Shown piece after piece: positions 24,522-35,713 of a stretch of 64,000 nt of DNA (its first letter is position 1; each line of letters opens with the position of its first letter). This DNA is from Flavobacterium sp. CECT 9288 (lineage in GTDB: Bacteria; Bacteroidota; Bacteroidia; Flavobacteriales; Flavobacteriaceae), in NCBI RefSeq assembly GCF_918731615.1, contig NZ_OU957226.1:1240001-1304000 (forward strand), given 5' to 3'. The translations under genes and the position numbers were made by a program. The notes under the pieces are model-generated. The model ran no database searches, had not been told where the DNA came from, and saw nothing but the letters and a program-made list of their open reading frames with translations.

Positions 24522-25355
24522 ATGATTGTAAACAAGAATATTAAAGTTATAGTTAGTGATTTAGATGGGACATTACTCAACTCAAATCATACAATTTCAG
24601 ATAGAACCATTTCTGTTTTTCAAAAACTTCACCGTCTTAATTATATAATCATTGTTGCAACTGGGCGTCATCATCTTGATGCGATGCCAATACTTGATTC
24701 ACTAGGATTTCCCGTTTATTTGGTCTCGTCAAATGGTGCTCGTATTCATGCCCCTGATAAAAAGTTACTTTATTCGTTTGATATAAAAAGTGATCACATT
24801 CAATCAGTACTAAGCATTGACATTGATCCAGATATTACAACGGTTTTATTCAAAGAGGATATTTGGTTTACCAATAAATACAATAAGAAGTTAAATGATT
24901 TTCAACCTGAAATAAGGTATCGTCCTGAGCTGGTAAATTTTAATGAATTAGAAGACTATGCTGGGATTAAATTATTGTTTACTCACGACAACCACTCAAA
25001 ACTAATAGCGGTTAGAGATCGGATTTTAGAAAAACATGAAGGATTATTTAATCATGCCTTTAGTTTGCCTTTTTGTTTAGAATTCATGGATAAATCAGTA
25101 GATAAAAGTGTAGCTATTGCTAATATTCTTGAACTTGAGAATTTTAGTTTTCAAGAAACACTTGTATTTGGGGACGGTTATAATGATGAAAACATGCTCC
25201 GCGAGGCAGGAATAGGCGTACTTATGGAGAATGCTCCTCAAAGTTTGAAAGAGTTGTTACCGCAGCTTGAAATAACAACGACCAATGAGACTGATGGAGT
25301 TGCAAACTACATCACCAACAAAATAATTAACTCTAAACTAGAACTGCAACAATAA
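24522..25355 (+). CDS. Cof-type HAD-IIB phosphatase
   Basis: A 277-residue haloacid dehalogenase-superfamily hydrolase. Motif I is VSDLDGTLL (nucleophile Asp13, acid Asp15), motif II is VATGRHH, the conserved lysine lies in MDKSVDKSVAI, and motif IV is FGDGYNDENML. The cap is of the C2B type. Family members dephosphorylate sugar phosphates or flavin-related metabolites; the substrate is not evident. The next gene begins 24 bp downstream. Confidence 0.92.
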   Translation: MIVNKNIKVIVSDLDGTLLNSNHTISDRTISVFQKLHRLNYIIIVATGRHHLDAMPILDSLGFPVYLVSSNGARIHAPDKKLLYSFDIKSDHIQSVLSIDIDPDITTVLFKEDIWFTNKYNKKLNDFQPEIRYRPELVNFNELEDYAGIKLLFTHDNHSKLIAVRDRILEKHEGLFNHAFSLPFCLEFMDKSVDKSVAIANILELENFSFQETLVFGDGYNDENMLREAGIGVLMENAPQSLKELLPQLEITTTNETDGVANYITNKIINSKLELQQ

Positions 25356-25379
25356 CAACTAAACTTAAATCAAATTGAA

Positions 25380-27728
25380 ATGAATAAAAATATAATACTG
25401 TTTCTTTGCATGCTATTTTCGGTTACAATTAACAGCCAAACCTTAAAGCTAGAGGAAATCATGAAAGGAAATGCTTTCATAGGTTCGCAACCAGAAAACG
25501 AAAGATGGTCAATAGATGGACAAAAAGTATATTTTGACTGGAACCCACATAATGAACTAGGAAATAGTACGTATTTCTGGAAAAAAGGCATGTCTAAACC
25601 AGAACTTGCAACTGCTAGTGAAGTTGTTTTTTCAAGATTAGATTTAAGAAAATCATCTAATCCAGATGTGTATTTTTATCTTGATAAAGGCCGTTTGTAT
25701 TCGTACTCATTGAAAAATAAAGTTTCTAAAAAGTTGTTTCAGCACAGCAGTCCCATTTCAAATTTGCAAGTAAGTGCAACAGCGGGTTTGTTGTTTTTTA
25801 GACAGAATGACAATATTTTTCAATACAACATTAACGAAGGTTCTTTGATTCAGCTTACAAATTTCCGAAAGGGAAAAGCGGATGAGGTTGCTTCTCAAAA
25901 AGAAACTTTTTTAAAGACCCAGCAAGAAGAGTTGTTCCAATTTGTAAGAGATCAAGAAGCATTAAAAAAATGGAATGGTGAAAAAGCTAAACTTTCTATG
26001 TCAGATTTCCCAAAACCTTATTTTTATGGAAAAAATACTTTTGGAGGGTTAAAAATGGATCCTAAAGGCAATTATGCCACTTTTAGATTACTAGAAGAAG
26101 TAGAGGGGAAAAGAGAAAAAATGGAGGCTTTTATTACTGCAAGTGGCTACAATGATATTGTTGACACTAAAGAAAAAGTTTCTGTAAATAATTTGATTCC
26201 TTCAAAGTTTGGTGTTTATAATGTTGCTAAAGACTCTGTTTATTTTATCAATTTTTCTACTTTGACCCACATTCAAGATGTACCAAAATATTTTGAATTG
26301 TATGAGAAAAATAAAAATGTGGAGAAAAAGAACAAATTAATTATTGTTCAAGAGCCAATATATAATGATGATGGTAGCTATGCCGTTTCAGAGATAAGAA
26401 GTCAAGATAACAAAGACCGTTGGATAGTACGTTTGAATCTTGAAAAAAATACTTTTGAAGAAATAAATTATCAGCATGACGAAGCATGGATTGGAGGTCC
26501 TGGAATTCCGTCAAGCTCTTTCGGGAGAGGAACTCTTGGTTTTTTAGCTGATAATGAGACTGTTTATTTTCAATCTGAAGAGACCGGTTATTCTCATTTG
26601 TACACCTACAATTTAAAATCAAAACTTAAAACTCAATTGACGCAAGGTAATTGGGAAGTACGATCAGTAGTTTTGGCTAAAGATAGAAAAGCATTTTACC
26701 TAACAACTACAACCACACATCCAGGAAATAGAAGTTTTTACAAGCTTGATATTTCGACAAAAAAAATGCAACCTATTTTAACTAATGATGGTGCTCATGA
26801 AGTAAGTATATCTCCGGATGAAAGTTCGTTGTTAGTTCGCTATTCTTATAAAAACAAACCTTGGGAATTATATGTTGCAAGTAACAAGACCAATACCTCT
26901 TTGGATCAAATTACAGCATCGTTAACAGAAAGTTTTAAAGCCTATTCTTGGCGTGAACCCGAAGTTATTACGTTTAAAGCTCAAGATGGTACAACCGTAC
27001 ATGCTAGATTGTACAAGCCTCAACAAGCAAATGCTAATAAAGCGGCTATTTTATTTGTACATGGAGCAGGTTATTTACAGAATGCGCACAATTATTGGAG
27101 TAGCTACCATAGAGAGTATATGTTTCACAACATGTTAGTAGATCAAGGATATACGGTTCTTGACATTGATTACAGAGGTAGTGATGGATACGGACGCGAT
27201 TTTAGAACTGGAATATACCGTTTTATGGGAGGTAAAGATTTATCAGATCACTTGGATGGAAAAAAGTACTTAGTTGAAAATCATGGTATAGATGCTTCAA
27301 AAGTGGGTATTTATGGAGGTTCTTATGGTGGTTTTATTACCTTAATGGGAATGTTAACAGCGCCAAAAGAGTTTGCATCAGGTGCAGCACTTAGATCGGT
27401 TACAGATTGGGCACACTACAATCATGGCTACACAGGTAATATTTTAAATTTTCCTGAAACAGATCCAGATGCGTACAAAAAAAGTTCTCCAATTTATTTT
27501 GCGGATAATCTTCAAGGAGATTTATTGATGTTGCACGGAATGGTTGATGATAACGTAGAGTATAAGGATATTGTTCGTTTGTCTCAGCGTTTTATTGAAT
27601 TGGGTAAGAAAAAATGGAGTTTAGCTAGTTTTCCAGTTGAAGCACACGGATTCAAAGAAACGTATTCATGGGTTGATGAGTACAGCAGGATATTAGATTT
27701 ATTCAATCAAACCTTACTCAAAAAATAG
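25380..27728 (+). CDS. Secreted S9-family prolyl peptidase (DPP IV-like)
   Basis: A 782-residue serine peptidase with a signal peptide (MNKNIILFLCMLFSVTINSQ). An N-terminal beta-propeller of the DPP IV type (about 40-510) is followed by an alpha/beta hydrolase domain. The catalytic serine is Ser648 in GIYGGSYGGF, and the expected Asp and His partners are in MVDDNVEYKD and VEAHGFKE. It probably acts in the periplasm or at the surface, removing dipeptides from peptides. It follows the HAD gene closely. Confidence 0.93.
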   Translation: MNKNIILFLCMLFSVTINSQTLKLEEIMKGNAFIGSQPENERWSIDGQKVYFDWNPHNELGNSTYFWKKGMSKPELATASEVVFSRLDLRKSSNPDVYFYLDKGRLYSYSLKNKVSKKLFQHSSPISNLQVSATAGLLFFRQNDNIFQYNINEGSLIQLTNFRKGKADEVASQKETFLKTQQEELFQFVRDQEALKKWNGEKAKLSMSDFPKPYFYGKNTFGGLKMDPKGNYATFRLLEEVEGKREKMEAFITASGYNDIVDTKEKVSVNNLIPSKFGVYNVAKDSVYFINFSTLTHIQDVPKYFELYEKNKNVEKKNKLIIVQEPIYNDDGSYAVSEIRSQDNKDRWIVRLNLEKNTFEEINYQHDEAWIGGPGIPSSSFGRGTLGFLADNETVYFQSEETGYSHLYTYNLKSKLKTQLTQGNWEVRSVVLAKDRKAFYLTTTTTHPGNRSFYKLDISTKKMQPILTNDGAHEVSISPDESSLLVRYSYKNKPWELYVASNKTNTSLDQITASLTESFKAYSWREPEVITFKAQDGTTVHARLYKPQQANANKAAILFVHGAGYLQNAHNYWSSYHREYMFHNMLVDQGYTVLDIDYRGSDGYGRDFRTGIYRFMGGKDLSDHLDGKKYLVENHGIDASKVGIYGGSYGGFITLMGMLTAPKEFASGAALRSVTDWAHYNHGYTGNILNFPETDPDAYKKSSPIYFADNLQGDLLMLHGMVDDNVEYKDIVRLSQRFIELGKKKWSLASFPVEAHGFKETYSWVDEYSRILDLFNQTLLKK

Positions 27729-27765
27729 TTTTCCTGTAATATTAAACAATTGAATGAGGTATTCA

Positions 27766-27797
27766 TTGCTATACTTTATGAAATAGTTTTAAATTTG
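27766..27797 (+). promoter_or_regulatory. purC promoter
   Basis: TTG (27766-27768), a 21-bp spacer and TAAATTTG (27790-27797) fit the Bacteroidota promoter form. The -7 box lies 34 bp before the purC ATG. Confidence 0.55.
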
Positions 27798-27831
27798 CAG
27801 CTACAATTTAAACACACACACAACTAATAAA

Positions 27832-28785
27832 ATGAGCCACACAATTACAACTACAAATTTCAATTTCCCCAATCAAAAAGCAGTTTACCGCGGTAAAGTA
27901 AGAGAAGTATACACTATAAATGATGAACTATTGGTTATGGTTGCTACAGATAGGCTTTCTGCATTTGATGTGGTTTTACCAAAAGGAATTCCGTACAAAG
28001 GTCAAATTTTAAATCAAATTGCTACCCGATTTATGGAACTGACCTCGGATATAGTGCCAAATTGGTTGCTTGACACACCAGATCCAAATGTAGCTGTTGG
28101 GAAATTGTGTGAGCCATTTAAGGTAGAAATGGTTATTAGAGGTTATTTGTCTGGACATGCGGCACGCGAATATGCTCTTGGTAAAAGAGAAATTTGTGGC
28201 GTTTCAATGCCTAATGATTTAAAAGAAAACGATAAATTTCCTGAACCAATAATTACACCTACAACTAAAGCAGATAACGGAGAGCACGATGCCGATATTT
28301 CAAGAGAAGAAATTTTAAGTAAAGGTATTGTATCTCTTGAGGACTACCTTGTCTTAGAAAAGTATACCAGAGATTTATATCAAAGAGGCACAGAGATTGC
28401 AGCGGGTAGAGGTCTTATTTTGGTGGATACTAAATATGAATTTGGTAAAACCAAAGAAGGTAAAATTGTTTTGATTGATGAAATTCATACTCCCGATTCT
28501 TCACGTTATTTTTATGCAGATGGATATCAAGACCGTCAAAATAATGGTGCCGAACAAAAACAATTGTCAAAAGAGTTTGTAAGAAGATGGTTGATAGAAA
28601 ATGGCTTTCAAGGACTTGAAGGACAACAAATACCTGAAATGACAGATGAGTATATAGAATCTGTATCTGAAAGGTATATCGAATTATACGAAAATATATT
28701 AGGTGAAAAGTTTATAAAAGCAGATATCACTAACATTGATGCAAGAATTGAAGCTAATGTAGTAGACTATTTGTCTCGTAAATAA
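27832..28785 (+). CDS. purC: Phosphoribosylaminoimidazole-succinocarboxamide synthase
   Basis: Catalyses the ATP-dependent addition of aspartate to CAIR in purine synthesis. The 317-residue protein has the characteristic segments [47 protein letters not shown] and [13 protein letters not shown]. It is longer than the roughly 240-residue proteobacterial enzyme and resembles the longer type seen in Bacteroidota and yeast. It is a single-gene unit with its own promoter and terminator. Confidence 0.97.
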   Translation: MSHTITTTNFNFPNQKAVYRGKVREVYTINDELLVMVATDRLSAFDVVLPKGIPYKGQILNQIATRFMELTSDIVPNWLLDTPDPNVAVGKLCEPFKVEMVIRGYLSGHAAREYALGKREICGVSMPNDLKENDKFPEPIITPTTKADNGEHDADISREEILSKGIVSLEDYLVLEKYTRDLYQRGTEIAAGRGLILVDTKYEFGKTKEGKIVLIDEIHTPDSSRYFYADGYQDRQNNGAEQKQLSKEFVRRWLIENGFQGLEGQQIPEMTDEYIESVSERYIELYENILGEKFIKADITNIDARIEANVVDYLSRK

Positions 28786-28803
28786 CGATCAAAATGTAAA
28801 ATC

Positions 28804-28830
28804 CGCTATTTTGAATAGCGAATTTTTTTT
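28804..28830 (+). terminator. purC terminator
   Basis: CGCTATT (28804-28810) and AATAGCG (28814-28820) form a stem with a 3-nt loop, followed by AATTTTTTTT. It lies 19 bp after the stop. Confidence 0.8.
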
Positions 28831-28896
28831 GTATCAATAATTTTTATAAAAAATCATTTTTTATCATTCTTAAAGATTATCAGTGTAATCAAATAA

Positions 28897-28931
28897 AAAG
28901 ACCGTAAATCATGTTTTGATTTACGGTCTTT
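28897..28931 (-). terminator. Terminator of the DEAD-box helicase gene
   Basis: AAAGACCGTAAATC (28897-28910) pairs perfectly over 14 bp with GATTTACGGTCTTT (28918-28931), and on the minus strand a T-rich tract follows. It lies 36 bp beyond the helicase stop and may also act on the plus strand. Confidence 0.8.
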
Positions 28932-28967
28932 ATTCTTTTTAGTAATTATAGTTTGCATCTATATTAA

Positions 28968-30254
28968 TTACCTATTTACTCGTCTTTCGTTGGTTGAGCT
29001 AGTAGTACGTCTATTTCCAAAATTATTTGTTTTTTTGGCTGCATCTACTTTAGGTTGTTTGGGTGCAGAAAAGCGTTGTGTTCTACCTTGCCCTTGTTTT
29101 ATAGGCTCTTTTGATGCGTTTGGATCTGGCTCAAAACCTTTTATGTTTTCTTTTGGGATTGTTAACCCAACTAATTTCTCGATATCTCTTAAAAAAACAG
29201 TCTCATCAGGACTAAACAATGAAATTGCTTTTCCATTTGCACCAGCACGACCTGTTCTACCTATTCTATGAACGTAATCTTCTGGTATGTTAGGTAATTC
29301 AAAATTTACAACATGCGGTAATAATGGAATATCTAATCCACGAGCTGCAATATCTGTTGCTACTAGAGCTGTTAGACTTCCATTTTTAAAACCTTCCAAA
29401 GCTTTTGTTCTAGCGCCTTGACCTTTATTACCGTGAATTGCGGCAGCTTTAATACCAGCATCGTTCATAAACTCAGTTAGTTTATTAGCGCCTTGTTTGG
29501 TTCTTGTAAACACTAAAATTTGTTTCCAGTTCCCTTCGGTAATCAGTTTTATGATTAATTCGGTTTTTTTCTCTTTGGCAACAGGATAAATTAGTTGGGT
29601 TATGGCGTCAACAGTAGTGTTCTCAGGAGTTGCTTCAACCTGAATAGGATTTTGAAGAATTCCCATTGCTAGTTTCTTGATATCTTTTGAAAAAGTTGCA
29701 GAGAAAAGTAAGTTTTGTCTTTTTTGAGGTAAAACTTTCAGTACTCTTTCAATATCACGTAAAAATCCCATATCCAGCATTCTATCGGCTTCATCAAGTA
29801 CTAAAATTTCCACTTTTGCAAGTGAAATCAAACCTTGATTGTGTAAGTCTATAAGTCTTCCTGGCGTTGCTACCAGAATATCAATGCCTTGACGTAATTG
29901 TGTTACTTGAGGATTTTGATTTACTCCACCAAAAATAACCGTACTTTTTAAATCTAAAAATTCGCTGTATTCTTTGATATTTGCTAATATCTGAGCTGCT
30001 AATTCTCTTGTAGGTGTAAGGATTAAAGATCGAATTGGACGATTGCGAACTGGCTGACTTTGAGATAACAATTGCAATATTGGGAGCGTAAAACCTGCTG
30101 TTTTTCCTGTTCCAGTTTGAGCAGATGCTAAAACATCTTGGCCTTTAAGTATGGGAGGTATTGCTTTTTGTTGAATTGGAGATGGGGTAGTGTACCCTTT
30201 TTTGCTGATTGCTTTGAGTAAAGAATCAGATAAACCTAATGAATTGAATGACAT
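28968..30254 (-). CDS. DEAD-box RNA helicase (RhlE-like)
   Basis: A 428-residue ATP-dependent RNA helicase. It shows the Q motif ([11 protein letters not shown]), motif I AQTGTGKT, Ia PTRELA, II DEAD, III SAT, V ARGLD and [12 protein letters not shown], in two RecA domains (about 1-205 and 215-370). The C-terminal 60 residues are basic and low-complexity ([18 protein letters not shown]), typical of an RNA-binding tail. The likely role is ribosome assembly or cold adaptation. A TACCTTTG box (30309-30316) lies upstream. Confidence 0.95.
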   Translation of the reverse strand: MSFNSLGLSDSLLKAISKKGYTTPSPIQQKAIPPILKGQDVLASAQTGTGKTAGFTLPILQLLSQSQPVRNRPIRSLILTPTRELAAQILANIKEYSEFLDLKSTVIFGGVNQNPQVTQLRQGIDILVATPGRLIDLHNQGLISLAKVEILVLDEADRMLDMGFLRDIERVLKVLPQKRQNLLFSATFSKDIKKLAMGILQNPIQVEATPENTTVDAITQLIYPVAKEKKTELIIKLITEGNWKQILVFTRTKQGANKLTEFMNDAGIKAAAIHGNKGQGARTKALEGFKNGSLTALVATDIAARGLDIPLLPHVVNFELPNIPEDYVHRIGRTGRAGANGKAISLFSPDETVFLRDIEKLVGLTIPKENIKGFEPDPNASKEPIKQGQGRTQRFSAPKQPKVDAAKKTNNFGNRRTTSSTNERRVNR

Positions 30255-30608
30255 AAATTGTATTTACGAAGCAAACACATTTATATATTTTGCTCCTTTA
30301 ATTTGGCGCAAAGGTATGTCATTATTTTGGATATCTCTTGATTGATAGGTTTTCTTTGTTTAAGATACTTGTGTAAAGTGTTGTTTTACAGTGTGGAAAG
30401 GGTTTTGCACAGGCTTTTTAATCACATTATTGCTTGTAAAAACACTCTAAAATCATGAAAATGAAAACAATAATTGATTATTCATGAATTACAAAAGATC
30501 ATTTTTACAATAAAGAATATTTTTGAATCAAACCTGAAAATTATTTTTTTGGATCAAATTGAATAAAAAAATGTGGCATGCAGTTGCAATGCTACATGCC
30601 ACAATGTG
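30255..30608. other. Gap between ypfJ-like and helicase genes
   Basis: It contains a -7 box for the helicase gene (minus strand TACCTTTG, 30309-30316) near one end and the terminator of the metallopeptidase gene (30561-30604) at the other. The middle, about 30330-30560, is AT-rich and I see no gene, tRNA or stable structure in it. Confidence 0.5.
30561..30604 (-). terminator. Terminator of the YpfJ-like metallopeptidase gene
   Basis: On the minus strand a 9-bp stem, TGTGGCATG with CATGCCACA (30596-30604 and 30573-30581), is followed by ATTTTTTTATTC. It lies directly after the stop at 30609. Confidence 0.8.
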
Positions 30609-31469
30609 TTAATTGATTTCAGCAAAAGTATTCCCTTGTTTGATATCGCCAGTTTTATATCCTTTCATAAACCAAGCTTTTCTTTGGGCCGAGGTACCAT
30701 GAGTAAAGGATTCCGGAACAATATGGCCTTGCATTTTTGCCTGTATAGCATCATCACCTACAGCGTGAGCGGCACTTAATGCTTCTTCAAGATCACCTTC
30801 TTCAAGGATATTTTTCATTTTTTGATTGTAGTGTGTCCAAACGCCAGCATAAAAATCAGCTTGTAATTCTAGAGCTACAGATAGTTTATTGGCTTCAGCC
30901 TGACTTTTTCCTTGTTGCATTTGTCTCATTTTGGACGAAGTTCCTAGTAAGGTTTGAACATGATGTCCTATCTCGTGTGCAATTACATAGGCTGTTGCAA
31001 AATCACCACCTTGGGCCCCAAATTTAGTTTTCAACTCATTAAAGAATGTTAAATCCATGTACACTTTTTGATCTGCAGGACAATAAAATGGACCAGAGGC
31101 CGAGGTTGCGCTACCACATTCTGTATCTACACCTTGTGAGAATAAAATTAATTTAGGTCTTTTGTACTGCATATTATTTTCCTTAAAAATTTTATCCCAC
31201 ACATCCTCTGAATCAACTAATACGGCTTCAACAAATTTTCCTTCTTCAATTTCTTCAGCAGTTAAGGCTCTCTGTTCTGTGGGTGCACTTTGTCCTTGAT
31301 TCATTTGCTCAAGAATAGGTGTTATCATTTGAGCATTTTCTCCACCAAAAGTATTTAGTAAAAGGATAACAATACCTATTATTCCCCCGCCTACTATAGT
31401 TTTTCCACCAGAAGACATTCCTCTTCTGTCTTCAAAATTTTCACTTGAACGTCTGCCACTCCATTTCAT
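30609..31469 (-). CDS. Neutral zinc metallopeptidase, YpfJ/KPN_02809 family
   Basis: A 286-residue protein with a membrane segment at about 23-40 and the zinc motif HEIGHHVQ (165-172; ligands His165 and His169, catalytic Glu166). Other family features are CGSATSASGPFYCPADQKVY (118-137) and ELQADFYAGVW, which supplies the third zinc ligand region. It is probably anchored in the inner membrane with the peptidase domain outside the cytoplasm. The substrate is unknown. Confidence 0.92.
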   Translation of the reverse strand: MKWSGRRSSENFEDRRGMSSGGKTIVGGGIIGIVILLLNTFGGENAQMITPILEQMNQGQSAPTEQRALTAEEIEEGKFVEAVLVDSEDVWDKIFKENNMQYKRPKLILFSQGVDTECGSATSASGPFYCPADQKVYMDLTFFNELKTKFGAQGGDFATAYVIAHEIGHHVQTLLGTSSKMRQMQQGKSQAEANKLSVALELQADFYAGVWTHYNQKMKNILEEGDLEEALSAAHAVGDDAIQAKMQGHIVPESFTHGTSAQRKAWFMKGYKTGDIKQGNTFAEIN

Positions 31470-31533
31470 AAATTATTTTTTTAATTAATTGATTTAAAAT
31501 TTAAAATTACATATTATTTTAACATTAGCAACA

Positions 31534-34500
31534 TTACTTTTTATTTTGTATGATCCACTTTGAAATAGTGTCGCCTATTATTCCTTTTATAATTGGTTTT
31601 GATATGTAATCATTCATTCCAGAAGCAATACATTTTTCTTTTTCTTCTTTTTCAGCGCCAGCAGTAATGGCTATTATAGGAATTGTTTTTCCATTTTGCA
31701 AGTTTCTAATGCATTGAGCGGCTTCGTACCCATTCATGACAGGCATTTGAATATCCATAAAAATAATATCAATTGGAGTGTTTTCAAATTTTTTAACAGC
31801 CTCTAAACCGTTGCTTGCTTCATGGATTTGAGTTGGATAGGGTTCATTTTTTAAAATGGTTTTTAAGAGTAGCATATTCACTTTGTTATCTTCTGCTATC
31901 AAAATGTGTATTACCTTGGTATTTAAATCGTTTGCTAATTTGAGATTGTTATGAATATTAAGTTTGTTTTTTTCTACAACTTTCTCTTTAATTACGGTAT
32001 CAGTAACTTTTAACTTTAGGTCAAAATAAAAAGTACTTCCCACATTGATGGCACTTTCTAGCTTTAATTGACTGTTCATAAGACCTAATAATTGATTGGA
32101 TATAGTTAATCCTAGTCCTGTACCTCCAAATTTTCTAGTAGTGGATCCATCTTCTTGTGAAAAAGCCTTAAAGATTTTCTTTTTATTTTCTTCTAATATC
32201 CCAATACCAGTATCAACTACTGCAAAACGAATTGTAGCGTATCCGTTATTTATGGGTTTTACTGCAGAAACAATTAATTTTATTGATCCAGTATCAGTAA
32301 ATTTTACTGCATTGGCAAGTAAGTTGATAAGTACCTGCTTTAATCGAACACTGTCTATCAAATAATGTAAAGGAATGTCTTTGTCTACAATTAAATCTAG
32401 ATGCAGTTTTTTTTGGTTTGCTTCATAGTGTATCAAATCAACAACTTGCAAAAGCATATCTTTTAAATTGCAAATTTCAAAATACAACTCGAGTTTTCCA
32501 GCTTCAATTTTAGAAAAATCAAGAATATCATTGATAATATTTAGTAATGAATGTGCTGATTGACTTATTGTGGTCATGTATTTTCCCTGAGTTTCACCCA
32601 AATTTGTACTCATTAACAAATCAGTAAAACCAATAATACCGTTTAAGGGAGTTCTTATCTCGTGGCTCATATTGGCCAAAAAATCAGATTTTGCTTTATT
32701 TGCTGCTTCGGCAAGTTCTTTTTCTTTAACAATTGTTTCGGCTTGTTTTCTTTCGGTGATATCAATAAATATACCTTCAATAAATGCTATTTCTCCGTTT
32801 TTATAAATAGTATCGCCAAACTCTTCAACCCATACAATATTGTTTTTTTTATGAATAATTCTGTAGGTAAGATGAATTGGTTTTTTTGAGTCTATCGCTT
32901 TTTTTTGGGCTTCAATAGTTTTAATTTTATCATCCGGATGAATCAAATCTATAAATAAAACTTTATTGCTTAAGAAATCTGATTTGTCATAACCTGTAAG
33001 ATTCTCTATTTCATCATTTATATAAATTTTTGTACTTTTTGCATCATAATTAGAGAGGTAAACAGTTCCTGGTATATTATTGGCAAGCAATCTAAATTTT
33101 TCTTCACTTTCATAAATAGCATTTTCATTTGTAATTCTTTCCAATGATAAACTAATGTTTTGGGCTAATGTTTGCAAAATATTTATTTCATCTTCAGACC
33201 AATATCTTTCATTCTCGGTGTCATCAAAACCAATGAAACCGTGAAATTTATCTCGTACAAAAATTGGAAAAAGAATGATTGAAAAAACGTTAATATTTTC
33301 TAATTTCTCTCGGAGAGATGTGTTTTCAATTTGGGGAACTACGGCTGTATAAATAGTATTGGATAACAAGGGAGTTAGTAGTTCTTCAAAATATTCATGA
33401 GGCAGGTGCTGTAGTTTTTGATTGACTTCATTTAAAGTATCATTTTCTATAATCCATCTGTATTTTTGACTAATCGTTTTTGTTAGATCATTATTTTCAT
33501 AAAAATAGGTTCTATGTGATTTTGTAGCTTTACCCATAATCACTAAAACATCAGAGAAAATAGCATCAATATTATTGCTTTTTAAAAACTTTTCAGTACA
33601 AAGTGTCATTGCAGATAGCAATTCACTTTTGTACTCTAATTTTTTTTCTGTTTCAAATCTACTTTGAGATATTAATGTTAATGATATAATATCTGCAATT
33701 GATCTTGCAAAATTGACATCTTCGTTATCCCATTTTCTTTTGCTTTTTATATTTTCAAAAGATACTATTCCCATTAATTCGCCATCAATAAAAAAAGGAA
33801 TATCAAGAACAGATTTTATGTTTAATGGAATAAAATAGTCATCTATAAACTCTGATAACTCATGTTTTTTAAAAACATTAGATGCACAAATTTGTTTCTT
33901 ACTTTGAATGGAATCTATGTAAATGGGATAATCTTTTTTTTCTAGAACAGTACCTTTTTCAAAAGTTTTGTTTTCTAAATTGTATAAATTTTGACACGTA
34001 ATTCGGTCTTTTTCATATTTCCAATAGCTCACACGATCACATTTAGAAACTATAGATGCAGTTTCTAATACTTTCATTAATCGAGTTTCTAAATTGATAT
34101 AGTTGCTAAAATTAGTCGTAGACAATTGAGTAATCGTTCTATTGTATTCGTTTACTTTCTTATGTCTTATTTTAGTGTCTTTTTTTATATTTTTTAGTAT
34201 CGTAATGTCTCGTGCAATTGCAGAGAAAGCTACTATTTTTCCATCTTTATTTTTTCGAACTGTTACTTTTTGGGAGATCCATATTTTTTTATGATTTTTT
34301 TTGAATAAAGGAAATTCAATTGTAGGGAAATGATTTTCAAATTTATCTAATTTGGAGTAAAATTGAACTATTTCATTTAAATAGTCCGTATGAATGAATT
34401 TGGAAAAATGTTGTCCAATGAGTTCTTGAGAATCAAAGCCTAGAGTTTTGATTGTGAAATCATTAACAAAAGTTAAAAAACCTTTATAATCTACTTCATA

Positions 34501-35604
34501 GATTAAATCAATGGCTCCTTCAATTGCATTTTTGTATTGCTCTTGAATCTGGACTTCTTTTGTAACATCCTGACCAATTCCTATAATTAAATTATTTGAG
34601 AATTTTTTATCATTCCATTGAATGTATTTATACTCTCCGTTCTTACACTTTAATTTTCTTATAAAAATTTTATCATCTATAAAGTCCTTAATTTCTTGCT
34701 CACTGTATAAATCATGGTCATCAGTGCGTTCCCAATAGCCATAACCCAATACTTCCTCTACAGTATATCCTAAAATAGAAACTATATTCTCGCTACAAAA
34801 AACAACCTCTCCCTTTACATTTGTTGCTAAAACTAGAGAGTTTCCCTTATTTATAATTTGATTATGAAATGATAGTTTGCTTTTTAAGTTGGTAATTGAA
34901 AGACGCCGTATATAATTAATAATAACAACTATAATGCAATAATTAAAGAGTAAAACAGCAGAGTCAAAAGGAATAATCTCAAATAATAAAAGAGTAGTTA
35001 TATAGATGAAATTTAAACTAATAAAAAGCCAATACCACTTTTGAGATTTTATAATAGAATAGGAAAAAAAGAATGTAATTATGTAAGCAACAAATGGAAT
35101 TTTATCATCTGGAAATACAATTAAATTTCGTGAAATGAATATGAATGAAATAAGGAAAGCTACTCTAAATATCTTTTGGATGTACTTATAAACATATTTT
35201 GATTTAAGACTTAGGAAATAAATCAAAAATAAAAGGCTTCCTAATATTAAGTTTGGTATTAAAAGACTTTTTGTTCGTACTTTAAATATTTCGAATACAA
35301 TTTCTAAAACGGGTATTGCTAAACCCAAAAATAAAAAATACAGTTGATATTCTTCATTCTTAGCATCTTTAAGTGGGTATGTTTTAATATATCCCGGATA
35401 CAGTAAAGTTCTAATTTTTGAGAATTTAAAAATTAGCAAAAAAAACAATAAAAAAATAAATGGATTTATTACCCTAAATAAATTATTATCTATTGCTAAT
35501 TTATCAAAAACCATAATCAATTTACTTGAAATAGTTGTTGTGAACCAACTTGTTGAAAGGTAGCTTAATGGGATTGAGGGTAAGTATCCGCAGTAATGAT
35601 TCAA
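31534..35604 (-). CDS. Hybrid sensor histidine kinase with PAS and GAF domains
   Basis: A large membrane hybrid kinase of 1356 residues; the ATG at 35514 ([13 protein letters not shown]) would give 1326. It has about six to seven membrane helices in the first 240 residues, two PAS domains (about 255-470), two GAF domains (about 500-830) and a third PAS (about 835-965). HisKA follows with the phosphoacceptor in [10 protein letters not shown] (near residue 981), then HATPase_c ([11 protein letters not shown]) and a receiver domain with [11 protein letters not shown] (acceptor Asp near 1284). No separate response regulator adjoins it. The signal is unknown. Confidence 0.92.
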   Translation of the reverse strand: MNHYCGYLPSIPLSYLSTSWFTTTISSKLIMVFDKLAIDNNLFRVINPFIFLLFFLLIFKFSKIRTLLYPGYIKTYPLKDAKNEEYQLYFLFLGLAIPVLEIVFEIFKVRTKSLLIPNLILGSLLFLIYFLSLKSKYVYKYIQKIFRVAFLISFIFISRNLIVFPDDKIPFVAYIITFFFSYSIIKSQKWYWLFISLNFIYITTLLLFEIIPFDSAVLLFNYCIIVVIINYIRRLSITNLKSKLSFHNQIINKGNSLVLATNVKGEVVFCSENIVSILGYTVEEVLGYGYWERTDDHDLYSEQEIKDFIDDKIFIRKLKCKNGEYKYIQWNDKKFSNNLIIGIGQDVTKEVQIQEQYKNAIEGAIDLIYEVDYKGFLTFVNDFTIKTLGFDSQELIGQHFSKFIHTDYLNEIVQFYSKLDKFENHFPTIEFPLFKKNHKKIWISQKVTVRKNKDGKIVAFSAIARDITILKNIKKDTKIRHKKVNEYNRTITQLSTTNFSNYINLETRLMKVLETASIVSKCDRVSYWKYEKDRITCQNLYNLENKTFEKGTVLEKKDYPIYIDSIQSKKQICASNVFKKHELSEFIDDYFIPLNIKSVLDIPFFIDGELMGIVSFENIKSKRKWDNEDVNFARSIADIISLTLISQSRFETEKKLEYKSELLSAMTLCTEKFLKSNNIDAIFSDVLVIMGKATKSHRTYFYENNDLTKTISQKYRWIIENDTLNEVNQKLQHLPHEYFEELLTPLLSNTIYTAVVPQIENTSLREKLENINVFSIILFPIFVRDKFHGFIGFDDTENERYWSEDEINILQTLAQNISLSLERITNENAIYESEEKFRLLANNIPGTVYLSNYDAKSTKIYINDEIENLTGYDKSDFLSNKVLFIDLIHPDDKIKTIEAQKKAIDSKKPIHLTYRIIHKKNNIVWVEEFGDTIYKNGEIAFIEGIFIDITERKQAETIVKEKELAEAANKAKSDFLANMSHEIRTPLNGIIGFTDLLMSTNLGETQGKYMTTISQSAHSLLNIINDILDFSKIEAGKLELYFEICNLKDMLLQVVDLIHYEANQKKLHLDLIVDKDIPLHYLIDSVRLKQVLINLLANAVKFTDTGSIKLIVSAVKPINNGYATIRFAVVDTGIGILEENKKKIFKAFSQEDGSTTRKFGGTGLGLTISNQLLGLMNSQLKLESAINVGSTFYFDLKLKVTDTVIKEKVVEKNKLNIHNNLKLANDLNTKVIHILIAEDNKVNMLLLKTILKNEPYPTQIHEASNGLEAVKKFENTPIDIIFMDIQMPVMNGYEAAQCIRNLQNGKTIPIIAITAGAEKEEKEKCIASGMNDYISKPIIKGIIGDTISKWIIQNKK

Positions 35605-35670
35605 ATTTTCTTAAATTGAGTTAGTTATTTTATTAAATAAAAAACAACAAATTACTACTTTTATTTGAAT

Positions 35671-35704
35671 AAGCCAAAATTGATTTCAAAATCAATTTTG
35701 GCTT
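35671..35704. terminator. 14-bp perfect hairpin after the membrane-protein gene
   Basis: AAGCCAAAATTGAT (35671-35684) and ATCAATTTTGGCTT (35691-35704) form a perfect stem with a 6-nt loop. It lies 10 bp beyond the stop of the gene at 35714-36511. The T-rich tract is on the plus-strand side, so its strength for the minus-strand transcript is uncertain. Confidence 0.65.
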
Positions 35705-35713
35705 TATTTTTTA

